Source: Pseudomonadales bacterium
Lineage (GTDB): Bacteria > Pseudomonadota > Gammaproteobacteria > Pseudomonadales > Azotimanducaceae
Assembly (NCBI GenBank): GCA_028285415.1
Contig: JANQPF010000009.1
Coordinates: 744,001 to 808,000 of the forward strand
Direction of reading: 5' to 3'
DNA length: 64,000 nucleotides
This document shows, one piece after another, positions 18,327 to 26,966 of this stretch (positions are counted from its first letter, which is position 1; each line of letters begins with the position of its first letter). A model generated the notes under the pieces. It searched no databases and was not told where the DNA came from. It saw only the letters and a program-made list of their open reading frames with translations. Made by a program: the position numbers and the translations under genes.

Positions 18327-19039
18327 CAGCCTTTGAAATTTTCGAGCACAACCGACACCTCGGCGCCATGCTGACTGCGCATGACAAGCCCGCCGCCACG
18401 CTCGAACAACACCAGCCCATCGAGAAACTCGACCGCCGGCCCACCGAGACCCTCGAGTCCGAGCGCATGACGTACCGTGTACACGGTGAAGTCGTGCGAG
18501 ACGCAGACGTCCAGCTGCCGCGCCGCACCGGGCGCGCGGAGCTTGGCCGCCAGGACTCTGAGAATCATCTGCACGGCAAGTTCAACCGGCATCATGGCAT
18601 CCTGCGGCACGGCGTCGTCAAACCAGGCGGCGATGTATTCCGGCATGCCATCGGCCGCCATCATGCCTTTCCAGAACTTCTGCTGATCGAGCGCGTAGAA
18701 CATGCCGAGCGCTTCCACAGGACGCACCCGTCCGCCGCTGCCGCCGTGCTCAGCATGGGCGTGAAGGGTGATCTCGGCAGTCTCCATGCAGCGGGCAGGC
18801 GGGCTGGCATACCCCCGCAGGTGCACGTCTTTGGGCAGCAAAGCACCGAACTGCCGGCTCAGGCCCCGGCCGTGATCGGTGAGCGGATTCTCCAGATCGT
18901 GTATCGAGCGATCGAAAGTGCGGGCCGAGTGGCGCATGAGCACCACCGCGCGGTCTGCGCCCTCTGCGTAGACCGCCTCGATCAGACGAGCCGTCGCACG
19001 ACCGTAATGATCACTTTCCGGCAATCCTGGTTCTGACAT
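18326..19039 (-). CDS. Histidine phosphatase-family protein (phosphoglycerate-mutase fold)
   Basis: 237 residues. The catalytic RHG motif appears as RHS in AVVLMRHSARTFDR (phosphohistidine within residues 34-38). LTDHGRGLSRQFGALL and YASPPARCMETAEI supply the phosphate-pocket arginine, and the second catalytic histidine is in DVCVSHDFTVYTVRHAL. It therefore has the branch-1 histidine phosphatase layout, cytoplasmic and without a signal peptide. The substrate is unknown. RHS in place of RHG occurs in some members and need not abolish activity. It is divergent from the SDR gene at 19108. Confidence 0.85.
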   Translation of the reverse strand: MSEPGLPESDHYGRATARLIEAVYAEGADRAVVLMRHSARTFDRSIHDLENPLTDHGRGLSRQFGALLPKDVHLRGYASPPARCMETAEITLHAHAEHGGSGGRVRPVEALGMFYALDQQKFWKGMMAADGMPEYIAAWFDDAVPQDAMMPVELAVQMILRVLAAKLRAPGAARQLDVCVSHDFTVYTVRHALGLEGLGGPAVEFLDGLVLFERGGGLVMRSQHGAEVSVVLENFKG

Positions 19040-19107
19040 GGTTCTATCCTGCTGCCTCCCCGCGTATTAGTATCAATAGGTTGCTTCAGATCAAGGGGAG
19101 ATCGGAC

Positions 19108-20022
19108 ATGGGTAGACTCGACGATCGGGTAGCCGTCGTTACCGGCGCCGGCCGTGGCATCGGCCGCGAAATTGCCCTCATGATGGCGGCAGAAGGCGCC
19201 AGCGTCGTCGTCAACGACCTCGGCGCCAACACCGACGGCACGGGCACAACCAATATCGCTGACGACGTAGTGGAAGAGATCCGCGCGGCCGGTGGCAGCG
19301 CGGTTGCCAACACGGCGAGCGTCGCCGAAGTGAGCGGCGGCGAATCTCTGTTGCAGACGGCACTCGACAACTTCGGCGGCATGGACATTCTCGTCAACAA
19401 CGCCGGCATCCTGCGCGACAAAACCATCTTCAACATGGAGGAGGCGGACTGGGACGCCGTGCTTGCGGTGCATCTCAAAGGCCACTACTGCTGCTCGCGG
19501 CCGTTCGCCAGGTACCTGCGCGAAAGCGGCCGGCAGAACGGACGGATCATCAATTTCTCGAGCGTCTCGGGTCTCTTCGGCAACTTCGGCCAGGCCAACT
19601 ACGGCGCAGCCAAAGCCGGCATTGCCGGCTTCTCGCGGGTGCTTGCCATTGAACTGCGCAAGTACGGCTGTACCGTCAACACCATCTCACCCGGTGCGTT
19701 GACCCGCATGACCATACCGCTGCGCGAAAACCGCGGTGAAACCGTGGAGCAGGAAGACATCGACGCCGGGGGGCCGCAGCACATTGCGCCCATTGTGGTA
19801 TGGCTCGCGAGCGATGCCGGCAAGGGCATCACGTCGGAGATTTTTCACGCCGCCCGCGGTGGAGTTGCCATCATGCAGCAGCCGCGCATCATCAAGAGCT
19901 TTCGCAAGTCTACCGGGATGTGGCAGCTGGACGAGCTCGACGACGTTGTCCCGCAGCTGGTAGAGGCGAAAGCCGCGAACATCGAGGCGGCCGACCGGGA
20001 CGGGGTTTCAGTAGAAGTCTGA
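19108..20022 (+). CDS. Short-chain dehydrogenase/reductase, peroxisomal multifunctional-enzyme-like, with C-terminal extension
   Basis: 304 residues from ATG 19108 behind AAGGGGAG. The Rossmann nucleotide loop is TGAGRGIGREIAL, NNAG appears as LVNNAGILRD, the catalytic serine is in INFSSVSGLFG, and the Tyr/Lys pair is in ANYGAAKAGIAG. The block RDKTIFNMEEADWDAVLAVHLKGH resembles the 3-hydroxyacyl-CoA dehydrogenase module of multifunctional enzyme 2. About 50 extra residues follow the usual end of the domain (from RGGVAIMQQPR). It probably oxidises a hydroxyacyl-CoA or alcohol with NAD(P). Its 3' end overlaps the LysR gene by 15 bp, tail to tail. Confidence 0.88.
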   Translation: MGRLDDRVAVVTGAGRGIGREIALMMAAEGASVVVNDLGANTDGTGTTNIADDVVEEIRAAGGSAVANTASVAEVSGGESLLQTALDNFGGMDILVNNAGILRDKTIFNMEEADWDAVLAVHLKGHYCCSRPFARYLRESGRQNGRIINFSSVSGLFGNFGQANYGAAKAGIAGFSRVLAIELRKYGCTVNTISPGALTRMTIPLRENRGETVEQEDIDAGGPQHIAPIVVWLASDAGKGITSEIFHAARGGVAIMQQPRIIKSFRKSTGMWQLDELDDVVPQLVEAKAANIEAADRDGVSVEV

Positions 20023-20928
20023 GCCGCGATCGGTGAACCGCTCGGTCAGACTTTCGCCCAGGCGCGAGAAGAGTGCAAAGAGCTGCTGGCTGTCCCGCAC
20101 TTCGGGCCGGGCTACCAGCCAGACGTCGAGATCTATCACTTCGTCGCTGGCGAACACCGACTGCCAGTCGTCTTCCTGCCCGGCCATCCAGGACGGAAAC
20201 GCTCCGATACCCCAGCCCGCCCGCACGGCGGCGCGCTGACAGGCCACTGAGTCGCTGCGAAAGACGACGTTGTCCGGTCGGATATGCAGACCACGCCGCG
20301 CCGCACCGCGCGTCATGTAATCCCGGCTGATGCCGTCGATGTAGCGGTGTTCGTCGAGATTGTCCGGCGTCAACGGTCCATAGCGAGCGGCGTAGTCGCG
20401 CCGCGCATACACGCCCATTTCCAGCGATCCGACGCGCTTGCAGATGAGCTCCTGCTGGTCCGGCTGGACGTGCCGGAGTGCAATGTCGGCATCCCTTGCC
20501 AGCAGATTGATGGCGTCGTTCGTGACGAGCATATCGACCGTCACCTGCTCCGCGGCGATGGCGCCCATTTCTTTCAGGAGTACGTCCGGTAGCAGCTCAG
20601 CCAGAATCTCAGCAACCGACAGCCGCACACGAGTGACGGGGGCTGCGCGAAACGAATCGGACACGGCCTGCAGCGCCAGCGCGTTTTTGTGCATGACGGC
20701 AGCGGTCGTATGCAGCGCTTCACCGGCTTCGTTCAGCACCAATCCCTGCCCCGTGCGACTGAAGAGCGCAAGTCCCAGTGATTCTTCGAGCTGTTGAACG
20801 TGGCGCGCGGCCGTGGGGTGGCTGATACCGAGCGTGCGGGCTCCGCTCGAGAGGCTGCCCGATTGGGCAACAGCAACGAAAGTACGAACCAGATTCCAAT
20901 CCAGGTCAAACGCCGGATGTCCTTGCAT
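20008..20928 (-). CDS. LysR-family transcriptional regulator
   Basis: 306 residues from ATG 20928, which has AGGAG six bases upstream; a TTG at 20982 is rejected. The N-terminal winged helix is LDWNLVRTFVAVAQSGSLSSGARTLGISHPTAARHVQQLEESLGLALF, the canonical LysR helix-turn-helix. A linker helix and a periplasmic-binding-protein-like effector domain follow (from about residue 92 to the end, TRVRLSVAEILAELLP). The effector is unknown. The palindrome-rich region 20929-21116 separates it from a divergent secreted protein, which is a likely target along with its own promoter. Confidence 0.92.
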   Translation of the reverse strand: MQGHPAFDLDWNLVRTFVAVAQSGSLSSGARTLGISHPTAARHVQQLEESLGLALFSRTGQGLVLNEAGEALHTTAAVMHKNALALQAVSDSFRAAPVTRVRLSVAEILAELLPDVLLKEMGAIAAEQVTVDMLVTNDAINLLARDADIALRHVQPDQQELICKRVGSLEMGVYARRDYAARYGPLTPDNLDEHRYIDGISRDYMTRGAARRGLHIRPDNVVFRSDSVACQRAAVRAGWGIGAFPSWMAGQEDDWQSVFASDEVIDLDVWLVARPEVRDSQQLFALFSRLGESLTERFTDRGSDFY

Positions 20929-20994
20929 CTTCGCTCCTGCGGGGCGGTATTCAGAACGACTACCGCTATTAAATTTCTGCAATCCCCTTTCTAC

Positions 20995-21067
20995 GTTACG
21001 TATCTTCCCCTATTGCGAGGTTAACGTTACCTTACGTAACACTCAGAGACACATATTAAATGTCTCT
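20995..21067. promoter_or_regulatory. Palindrome-rich regulatory region between LysR gene and secreted-protein gene
   Basis: Three symmetric elements lie in 73 bp: GTTACGTA (20995-21002) against TACGTAAC (21033-21040), the palindrome TAACGTTA (21022-21029), and AGAGACA (21045-21051) against TGTCTCT (21061-21067). It is AT-richer than the surroundings. It fits a divergent promoter/operator, probably for the LysR protein and the gene at 21117. Confidence 0.5.
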
Positions 21068-21116
21068 AAGAAAGTGATTTTTAAGGCTCATTCGGAATAT
21101 ATTCAAGGACACCCCC

Positions 21117-21467
21117 ATGAAAAAGACCGCCATCATCACCGCCGCCACCGTGGCACTGGGTTTCAGCGCCGTGGCGCAGGCACAAACCAGCTCTGATGCA
21201 GAGTTCCGCGGCTTGCAGAACTGCCTCGATGCGGCAGAGAAAGAGAGCAACGGCCTCGTCCCCAGCCGCCAGTACCTGATCAACAAAGAAGGCGAGACGA
21301 ACTACTACTTCGTCAATGCCACTCGCTGGGAAGAGGGTGAACGCAACGCCATCCGCATCTCCTGCGAAACCAACCGTCAGGGCAGCCAGCTGCTGAGCAG
21401 CACGGTCCAGGACGGTCGTTACGACACCCGTGGCACCCGCGTCACGGTCGAAGTGGCACAACAGTAA
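21117..21467 (+). CDS. Small secreted protein of unknown function
   Basis: 116 residues. The signal peptide MKKTAIITAATVALGFSA is cleaved after AQAQ. The mature part of about 93 residues has two cysteines (GLQNCLDAAE and IRISCETNRQG) that could form a disulfide. The AAGGA ribosome site is seven bases before the ATG. No family is recognised. It follows a palindrome-rich region shared with the LysR gene and is trailed by a hairpin at 21479-21504. Confidence 0.8.
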   Translation: MKKTAIITAATVALGFSAVAQAQTSSDAEFRGLQNCLDAAEKESNGLVPSRQYLINKEGETNYYFVNATRWEEGERNAIRISCETNRQGSQLLSSTVQDGRYDTRGTRVTVEVAQQ

Positions 21468-21478
21468 GTTGAGCCTGG

Positions 21479-21504
21479 GCAGCAGCCGGGTGACCGGTTG
21501 CTGC
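21479..21504 (+). terminator. 11-bp hairpin downstream of the small secreted protein gene
   Basis: GCAGCAGCCGG (21479-21489) pairs with CCGGTTGCTGC (21494-21504), with one G-T pair and loop GTGA, starting 12 bp after the stop. There is no U-run after it, so termination is uncertain; it could instead stabilise the 3' end of the mRNA. Confidence 0.45.
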
Positions 21505-21690
21505 TCAGCTTCCCTGCTCAGCACCCCTCCTCCGCCACACCACCTGCCTCTGATACCATCGCGATTGCGCATCGCGCGACCCGGCCACCGCTAGACAGAA
21601 CCTCCCCAAGCGCTGCGCTGGTTGCAACGCAACACCGGCAAAACTAACCTCGCCGACACCGTTCATCCCAGGGATCCATCATCGCGTCTC

Positions 21691-22299
21691 ATGTCCATCC
21701 GTCAGCAGAACAAAACCCGCACCCGTGCCCACATCCTGGAAGCGGCGCTCGCGCTGATCACGGAACGGGGACTCGCAGCCACGACAACCCGGGAAATGGC
21801 ACAGAGGGCGGGGATCAGCTATCAGACGCTGTACAACTACTTTCCGGGTAAACACCAGGTTGTGCAGGCGCTACTGGCGGACGATCTCGGCGCCTGGGGT
21901 CTCGGCGTCGATGGGTGTATCAAACGCTACAACGGCAATCTGCCGGCGACGCTCGCAGAGATCAACCAGCTGGGGCTCGACCGGCTCGCCGGCCCGCAAG
22001 CAGACTTGTGGCGGGAGGTGGGCGCGGCCAGAACGGGGGCTCGCGCAGCGGACGAACCGCAGACGCTCAATCCGGTCAGTCACGATCGCCTGCATGCACT
22101 CCTGGCCATTGCCCAGGGAACCGGCGAACTGCGGGAAGGCATCGACCTGCACCTCCTGGCACATACGATGTTCTGCCTGTCCGACTATGCCTTCCTGCGG
22201 CATTTTGCTGCCAACGCACCGGATGCGGCGCGGACGTTTACCAACCTGCACGACCAGCTGACGCTGCTCCTGACGCCGTACCTGCGTCCGGGGCGCTGA
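21691..22299 (+). CDS. TetR-family transcriptional regulator
   Basis: 202 residues from ATG 21691, placed 13 residues before the first helix. The ribosome site is weak and an upstream start at 21622 is not excluded. The N-terminal TetR helix-turn-helix reads RAHILEAALALITERGLAATTTREMAQRAGISYQTLYNYFPGKHQVVQALL. The ligand-binding half is divergent, as usual. It has no obvious divergent partner; the closest genes are a small secreted protein upstream and a small beta-rich protein downstream on the other strand. Confidence 0.88.
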   Translation: MSIRQQNKTRTRAHILEAALALITERGLAATTTREMAQRAGISYQTLYNYFPGKHQVVQALLADDLGAWGLGVDGCIKRYNGNLPATLAEINQLGLDRLAGPQADLWREVGAARTGARAADEPQTLNPVSHDRLHALLAIAQGTGELREGIDLHLLAHTMFCLSDYAFLRHFAANAPDAARTFTNLHDQLTLLLTPYLRPGR

Positions 22300-22316
22300 C
22301 CGCCAGCGTTTGCGCG

Positions 22317-22772
22317 TCAGAAGCGACGCGTCAGGCGCAGCCCGTCTTTCGACAGACTGACCTGACTCGTCTTCTGCTGCCATACCAGGGTCAATCCCGA
22401 GTCGAGCCCGTCCTGGCGCCCGAAATACCAGTTGTCATAGATCTGCCATCCGAGAATTTCGGTATGGGCGTCGACATCGAATCGGTTGATCCCCAAGGTA
22501 TAGTTGGTGCCGACATCCAGGCTGTGCATGCTGCGCTTGACGTCCTGATTGCCGGTGTACGCGATGTCCCCATCGTCGGCATGACCCGGCATGGCAAGCA
22601 TGGCCAGCGGCAGCGCCAGCGCAGCCGGGCGCAGTGCCCGCCGCAGGGAGCCGCGCTTGCGCTTGGCCGTCTCTATCCCTGCGTCAGGTGTCCCACTCTT
22701 CGACACGTCTCTCTCAAACTGTCTCGAGTCTGTCTGCCCTGCCCCACTGTCTTTGTTGTGCTTGCTGTCCAT
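22317..22772 (-). CDS. Small protein of unknown function with internal signal-like segment
   Basis: 151 residues if the ATG at 22772 is used. Residues 1-40 are polar and low in complexity (many K, D, S). They are followed by a basic-then-hydrophobic stretch, RALRPAALALPLAMLAMPGHADD, that looks like a signal peptide cleaved near GHA. Translation may therefore start later, or the N-terminal region may be extended. The mature end of about 85 residues is strand-rich (NYTLGINRFDVDAHTEILGWQIY, GLTLVWQQKTSQVSLS) and ends in phenylalanine, LRLTRRF, as in outer-membrane proteins. No homolog is recognised. It is convergent with the TetR gene, 17 bp apart. Confidence 0.5.
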   Translation of the reverse strand: MDSKHNKDSGAGQTDSRQFERDVSKSGTPDAGIETAKRKRGSLRRALRPAALALPLAMLAMPGHADDGDIAYTGNQDVKRSMHSLDVGTNYTLGINRFDVDAHTEILGWQIYDNWYFGRQDGLDSGLTLVWQQKTSQVSLSKDGLRLTRRF

Positions 22773-22991
22773 CAGGTTGCCATCCTATTGGTCGCCACGA
22801 TCTAGATTGCCCGTCAGGCCTGCAGACTGGCTGGGCAAAAAAGGGAAAATACTTGAGAAAGAATGAAACGTGCGCCAGCGCACAGGCGACGGGCGTAAAT
22901 TATTGCGCGCCAATACCCGAAAATTGTCGGATGATCCCACTACCATTGCGTGCATTGCGTTCGCTCAGCCCAACACACCAAGGAGGGTATT

Positions 22992-24455
22992 GTGAAAAAA
23001 ATTGTCATAATTGCCATGATCATCGGTGCAGTCCTGCTGCTGCTCCCACCTGTCGTCGGCAGCCAGGCGCAGAGTCGCATCGAAGCCAGCGCCGCAGCGT
23101 GGAGTGAGGTTTCCGGCGGCTACCTTGAAGTGGCCGTCGAAGACTACGACAAAGGCTGGTTCGCAAGCTCCGCCAAGCTCAGATTCCGCTTCACCGACGC
23201 CTACATCGAGGCCAATCCCCTCTTTCAAGCCGATACCGCCGACGGTCGCCCGCTGGCGGAAATCTTTGCCGAGGGATTGACGCAGGATATCGACATTGCC
23301 CACGGCCCGATCATCCTGGGTCAGCACACCGGTTTGGGCCTCGGCGAGGTGGTGTCCATCTGGGACGGCGGCGATGAGCCGGAGCTCAAACGCCTGCTCG
23401 AGCAAACCGGCAACGACTATTTTGTACGCTCGGCGGTCACACTGGGCCTGACCGGTGCGGGTGACATCGTCGTCGATGCGCCCCCGTTTACTCTCCAGGC
23501 GCCAGCCGATGACGTCGAGCAGATTGTGTTTGCCGGCGCTGAGGCAACTGGCACCGTCGACGTGGCTACCAGCCACATTGTGATGACCGGCCAGATGAAC
23601 GGCTTCTCCGTCACCGGCTCCGATGGCGAAGCGGTTGTCGAACGGACACGCATCGACATCGACATGGCGTATCCCGAGACGGACCCATACGGCCTCGGCG
23701 GAGGCGAAGTGGTGATCGACCGCATTGTTGCCCTCTCCGAATCGCAGACCGCAATCGATCTGCAACAGGCGAAGTTCGGCTTCAATTCAAACAAAGACGA
23801 TGACAACAAAGTCAGCATGGACATCACCTACGCCGTCGACGCCATCAAAGGCGCGGACATGGATCTCAAAGATCTGAATATCACGTTCGGCATGGGCCAG
23901 CTCGATGCCGGCGCGCTGCGTGAGATACAGACGCTGTCCGCAGGCGCTACGCCGGAAGCATCAGATCCTCTGGCTGTCATGAACGTGTACCGTGAACCCA
24001 TCTACGACCTGCTGGCGGGCGGGATGACCATGCATTTCGATCCGCTGCGTTTCAACTACGACAGCCAGGCCTTCGACGCGAAGCTGAACGTGGCCACAAA
24101 ACCCGGCAACCTGCCCGAGAAGGCGGCCTTTACGCTGGACAATCCACTCATTTTCATGAACCTCTTTGCGATCACCGCAGACCTCAGCATCAATGAAAAT
24201 CTGGCCATGGAGCTTGCGGTACCGCAACTCAAGGAACAGCTGGCCGCCGGCGTGCCGGAAGGCACGGAAGTGAGCGACACCGAGCTCGAAGACATGGCTC
24301 GCGCACAGGCGCCGATGATGCTCGGCGCCCTGGTTGGACAAGGCCTGATCGTCGATGAGGGCGCCAACTACCGTGTGAGCGCAACGTACGACAATGGCGC
24401 GCTCATGGTGAACGGCACGCCGATGCCCCTGGGTGCGCTGATGGGTGGCGGCTGA
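22992..24455 (+). CDS. DUF945 / YdgA-family protein
   Basis: 487 residues from GTG 22992, chosen because AGGAGG lies five bases upstream and the protein then starts with the membrane anchor KKIVIIAMIIGAVLLLLPPVVG. It continues RIEASAAAWSEVSGGYLEVAVEDYDKGWFASSAKLRF, the usual opening of YdgA-like DUF945 proteins, and has the expected beta-rich periplasmic body with length near 480-500. The molecular function of the family is not settled; it is anchored to the inner membrane and exposed to the periplasm. It is monocistronic, 69 bp before the fusion oxidoreductase. Confidence 0.88.
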   Translation: MKKIVIIAMIIGAVLLLLPPVVGSQAQSRIEASAAAWSEVSGGYLEVAVEDYDKGWFASSAKLRFRFTDAYIEANPLFQADTADGRPLAEIFAEGLTQDIDIAHGPIILGQHTGLGLGEVVSIWDGGDEPELKRLLEQTGNDYFVRSAVTLGLTGAGDIVVDAPPFTLQAPADDVEQIVFAGAEATGTVDVATSHIVMTGQMNGFSVTGSDGEAVVERTRIDIDMAYPETDPYGLGGGEVVIDRIVALSESQTAIDLQQAKFGFNSNKDDDNKVSMDITYAVDAIKGADMDLKDLNITFGMGQLDAGALREIQTLSAGATPEASDPLAVMNVYREPIYDLLAGGMTMHFDPLRFNYDSQAFDAKLNVATKPGNLPEKAAFTLDNPLIFMNLFAITADLSINENLAMELAVPQLKEQLAAGVPEGTEVSDTELEDMARAQAPMMLGALVGQGLIVDEGANYRVSATYDNGALMVNGTPMPLGALMGGG

Positions 24456-24524
24456 AAAGCCTGCTTGCACCGGATAGACCAGCCAGCGTAGCGTTACCCG
24501 CTGAAGAAACGTCGGGAACGCTTT

Positions 24525-26522
24525 ATGAGCACACGCTGGGGCATCCTTGCCACGGGTCACATTGCGGGTACCTTTGCCGCAGCCCTGCGCGACGCTGAGG
24601 GCTGCGAACTCGTGGCCGCAGCCAGCCGCAGCGACGCCGGGGCGGCCGCCTTCGCCAGCGCATTTCCGGAGACTGCCGACCACGCCTTCCCAACCTACGA
24701 AGCGTTGCTCGAAGAGCCGCTTGTCGATGCCGTTTACGTCGCCACGCCACATCCCCTCCACGCCACGTGGGCCATCCGCGCGCTCGAGGCCGGCAAGGCC
24801 GTGCTGGTGGAAAAACCCATGGGGCTGAATCACGCGGAGTGTATGGCCATCACCGCAGCCGCGGCGCGGACCGGAGGGTTTCTCATGGAAGCCTACATGT
24901 ACCAGCTCCACCCGCAGACCCAGGCACTGCGGCAGCTGATTGCCAGCGGAGCCATTGGTGAAATGCGCCACATCGAAGCACGCTTCGGCTTCGCGGCACC
25001 TTACGATCCCGCCGCACGGCTCTTCAATCCTGAGCTCGGCGGCGGCGCCATTCTCGACGTCGGCGGCTATCCCATGTCCATGGCGCTCAGTCTCGCTGAC
25101 AGCCGGCTCACCACTCTGGAGGCCTCTGCCCACCTGTCACCCGAAGGCGTCGACGAACTGGCGAGCGCACTCCTCACTTTCGAGAACGGCGTGACCGCAC
25201 AGATCAGCACCGCAATCACGAGCGCGCTCGACAACACCGTTACCGTATACGGCACCGCTGGTAGCGTGCACCTCAATGATCCGTGGTTGCCGGGAGAAAG
25301 CTGGTCGTTCAGCGTATCCGGTGAGCAAGGTGAACGCACCGAGTCCGGCAGCAGCGCACCGCTTTACGTGCTAGAAGCCGAGCACGCCGCGGCACAGATT
25401 GCGGCTGGCCAAACCGAGTCACCCATCGTCTCGTGGGACTTCACGCTTGCCAACAACCAGGCACTGGAACAATGGCGGCAGCGGGCCGGCGTGGTCTATC
25501 CGTCGGAGCAGCCGCAGGGATTCACACCTCTGCCGCTCCCGCGGGGTGCTGACGAGATTGAGAAGCGCAATCTGCCGGGGCTCGACAAGCCGGTTGCGCG
25601 CCTCGTGATGGGCTGCGACAACCAGCCTTCCTACGCCCACGCCGCCGTCATGTGGGACGACTATGTAAACGCGGGGGGCAACACCTTCGACACAGCACAC
25701 ATTTACGGCGGCGGCAGCATGGAGTCGTTGCTTGGCGACTGGCAGAGTCAGCGCAATCTGCGCGATGAAATTGTCATCATCGGCAAAGGCGCCCACACGC
25801 CCGACAACTACCCGGACCGCGTGGCAACGCAGCTCGACGAGTCGTTGACCCGTCTGCAGACCGACCACGTGGACATCTACTTCCTGCACCGGGACAACCT
25901 CGACGTCCCGGCCGGTGAATTCATCGATGCTCTGAACGCCGAGCACAACCGCGGCCGCGTGCGCCTGCTCGGCGCCTCCAACTGGACGCTGGAGCGCATC
26001 CGCGAAGCCAACGCTTATGCGGCGGCGAACAACCTCAATGGTTTCACCGCGATATCTAACAATTTTTCTCTGGCGCGCATGGTGGAACCCGTGTGGCCGG
26101 GGGTGGAGTCGGCGTCAACCGACGAGTTTCGCAGCTTTCTCGAGGATACCCAGATTGCCCTCTTCCCGTGGTCAGCACAGGCCCGCGGCTTCTTTACCGC
26201 ATGGGGTGAGAGCGTCATCAACGACGTGGACCGGCTGCAGCCCGCCGTCACCGGCGCCCAGCCAACGGCCGCTGAATTACAAAGGGTGTGGTTCAGCGAG
26301 GAGAACTTCGAACGGCGTCGGCGCGCTGTGGAGCTTGCCGATCAGCGCGGTGTAGAGCCAATCAACGTTGCACTCGCCTACGTGCTGCGCCAGATCTTTC
26401 CGACATTTCCGCTGATTGGTCCGCGCCACCCGCAAGAGACGGCATCGAGCCTGGCGAGCCTTGCCGTCGAACTCACGAGCGACGAACTTGCGTGGCTCGA
26501 CCTGCGCGACGCCGAGGACTGA
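24525..26522 (+). CDS. Fusion of Gfo/Idh/MocA-type oxidoreductase and aldo/keto reductase
   Basis: 665 residues in one uninterrupted frame. Residues 1-330 are a Gfo/Idh/MocA dehydrogenase: the nucleotide loop WGILATGHIAGTFA at the N-terminus, YVATPHPLHATWAIRALEAGK, and the catalytic lysine in VEKPMG (Lys97), with GGGAILDVGGYPMSMAL in the C-terminal sheet. After a short linker, residues 355-665 are an aldo/keto reductase with the full tetrad: Asp389 and Tyr394 (TFDTAHIYGGG), Lys421 (IIGKGAH) and His455 (YFLHRDN). Both halves keep their catalytic residues, so two NAD(P) redox steps on one sugar or polyol are plausible, perhaps with channelling. The gene ends directly against the stop of 26523-26966. 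Confidence 0.93.
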   Translation: MSTRWGILATGHIAGTFAAALRDAEGCELVAAASRSDAGAAAFASAFPETADHAFPTYEALLEEPLVDAVYVATPHPLHATWAIRALEAGKAVLVEKPMGLNHAECMAITAAAARTGGFLMEAYMYQLHPQTQALRQLIASGAIGEMRHIEARFGFAAPYDPAARLFNPELGGGAILDVGGYPMSMALSLADSRLTTLEASAHLSPEGVDELASALLTFENGVTAQISTAITSALDNTVTVYGTAGSVHLNDPWLPGESWSFSVSGEQGERTESGSSAPLYVLEAEHAAAQIAAGQTESPIVSWDFTLANNQALEQWRQRAGVVYPSEQPQGFTPLPLPRGADEIEKRNLPGLDKPVARLVMGCDNQPSYAHAAVMWDDYVNAGGNTFDTAHIYGGGSMESLLGDWQSQRNLRDEIVIIGKGAHTPDNYPDRVATQLDESLTRLQTDHVDIYFLHRDNLDVPAGEFIDALNAEHNRGRVRLLGASNWTLERIREANAYAAANNLNGFTAISNNFSLARMVEPVWPGVESASTDEFRSFLEDTQIALFPWSAQARGFFTAWGESVINDVDRLQPAVTGAQPTAAELQRVWFSEENFERRRRAVELADQRGVEPINVALAYVLRQIFPTFPLIGPRHPQETASSLASLAVELTSDELAWLDLRDAED

Positions 26523-26966
26523 TCAGCGGCGGCGCAGGCTCACGACGTTGCTGCCGCCCACCACCTGCTGTTTCAGCTTGAAGAGGATTTCCCAGGTGCG
26601 GGTTTTACCGCCTTCATGAAGAAATCCCCTGCATCCAACGCCGCCGCCCGTTGCAAAGAGCGTGAGGGATACGCTCTGCGTACCCCCTTCATTCCAGAGC
26701 AATCCCAGATTGGGTTCACTCTCGAGCTTGGCCACGCCGTCGAGGGCAAATGCGCCAACCCGGGCGTCCAGCACGTATGTGCCCACCTCGTCCGGCGCCA
26801 CCCGGATGGAAACTGCACCGCTGAAGTCTTCCAGCAGGCGGCCGCTCAGCGTCAGTCCGCCATGGTCCTCGGTAATTTCGAGATCCACTTCGACGCGCTC
26901 GCCAATGCTCGCGCCGTCAACGAGCACAGTCCCTTTACCGTAGAAATGTCCAGGCCTGATGATCAA
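26523..26966 (-). CDS. Protein of unknown function, co-translated with the SOS peptidase
   Basis: 147 residues, no signal peptide or membrane segment, and strand-rich throughout (GKGTVLVDGASIGERVEVDLEITE, GGLTLSGRLLEDFSGAVSIRV). It begins MIIRPGHFYGKGTV and ends in a basic VVSLRRR, and looks like a small beta-barrel or lipocalin-like fold, but I recognise no family. Its ATG overlaps the stop of the YedK/HMCES-type gene by 4 bp (ATGA), so the two are translated together. It may work in the same DNA-damage setting or simply share the mRNA. Confidence 0.75.
   Translation of the reverse strand: MIIRPGHFYGKGTVLVDGASIGERVEVDLEITEDHGGLTLSGRLLEDFSGAVSIRVAPDEVGTYVLDARVGAFALDGVAKLESEPNLGLLWNEGGTQSVSLTLFATGGGVGCRGFLHEGGKTRTWEILFKLKQQVVGGSNVVSLRRR

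Noticed and set aside
23961-25133. A 390-codon minus-strand frame across the DUF945 and fusion genes
   Set aside because: It covers two well-supported plus-strand genes and shows no domain or signal; it is a shadow of high-GC coding.
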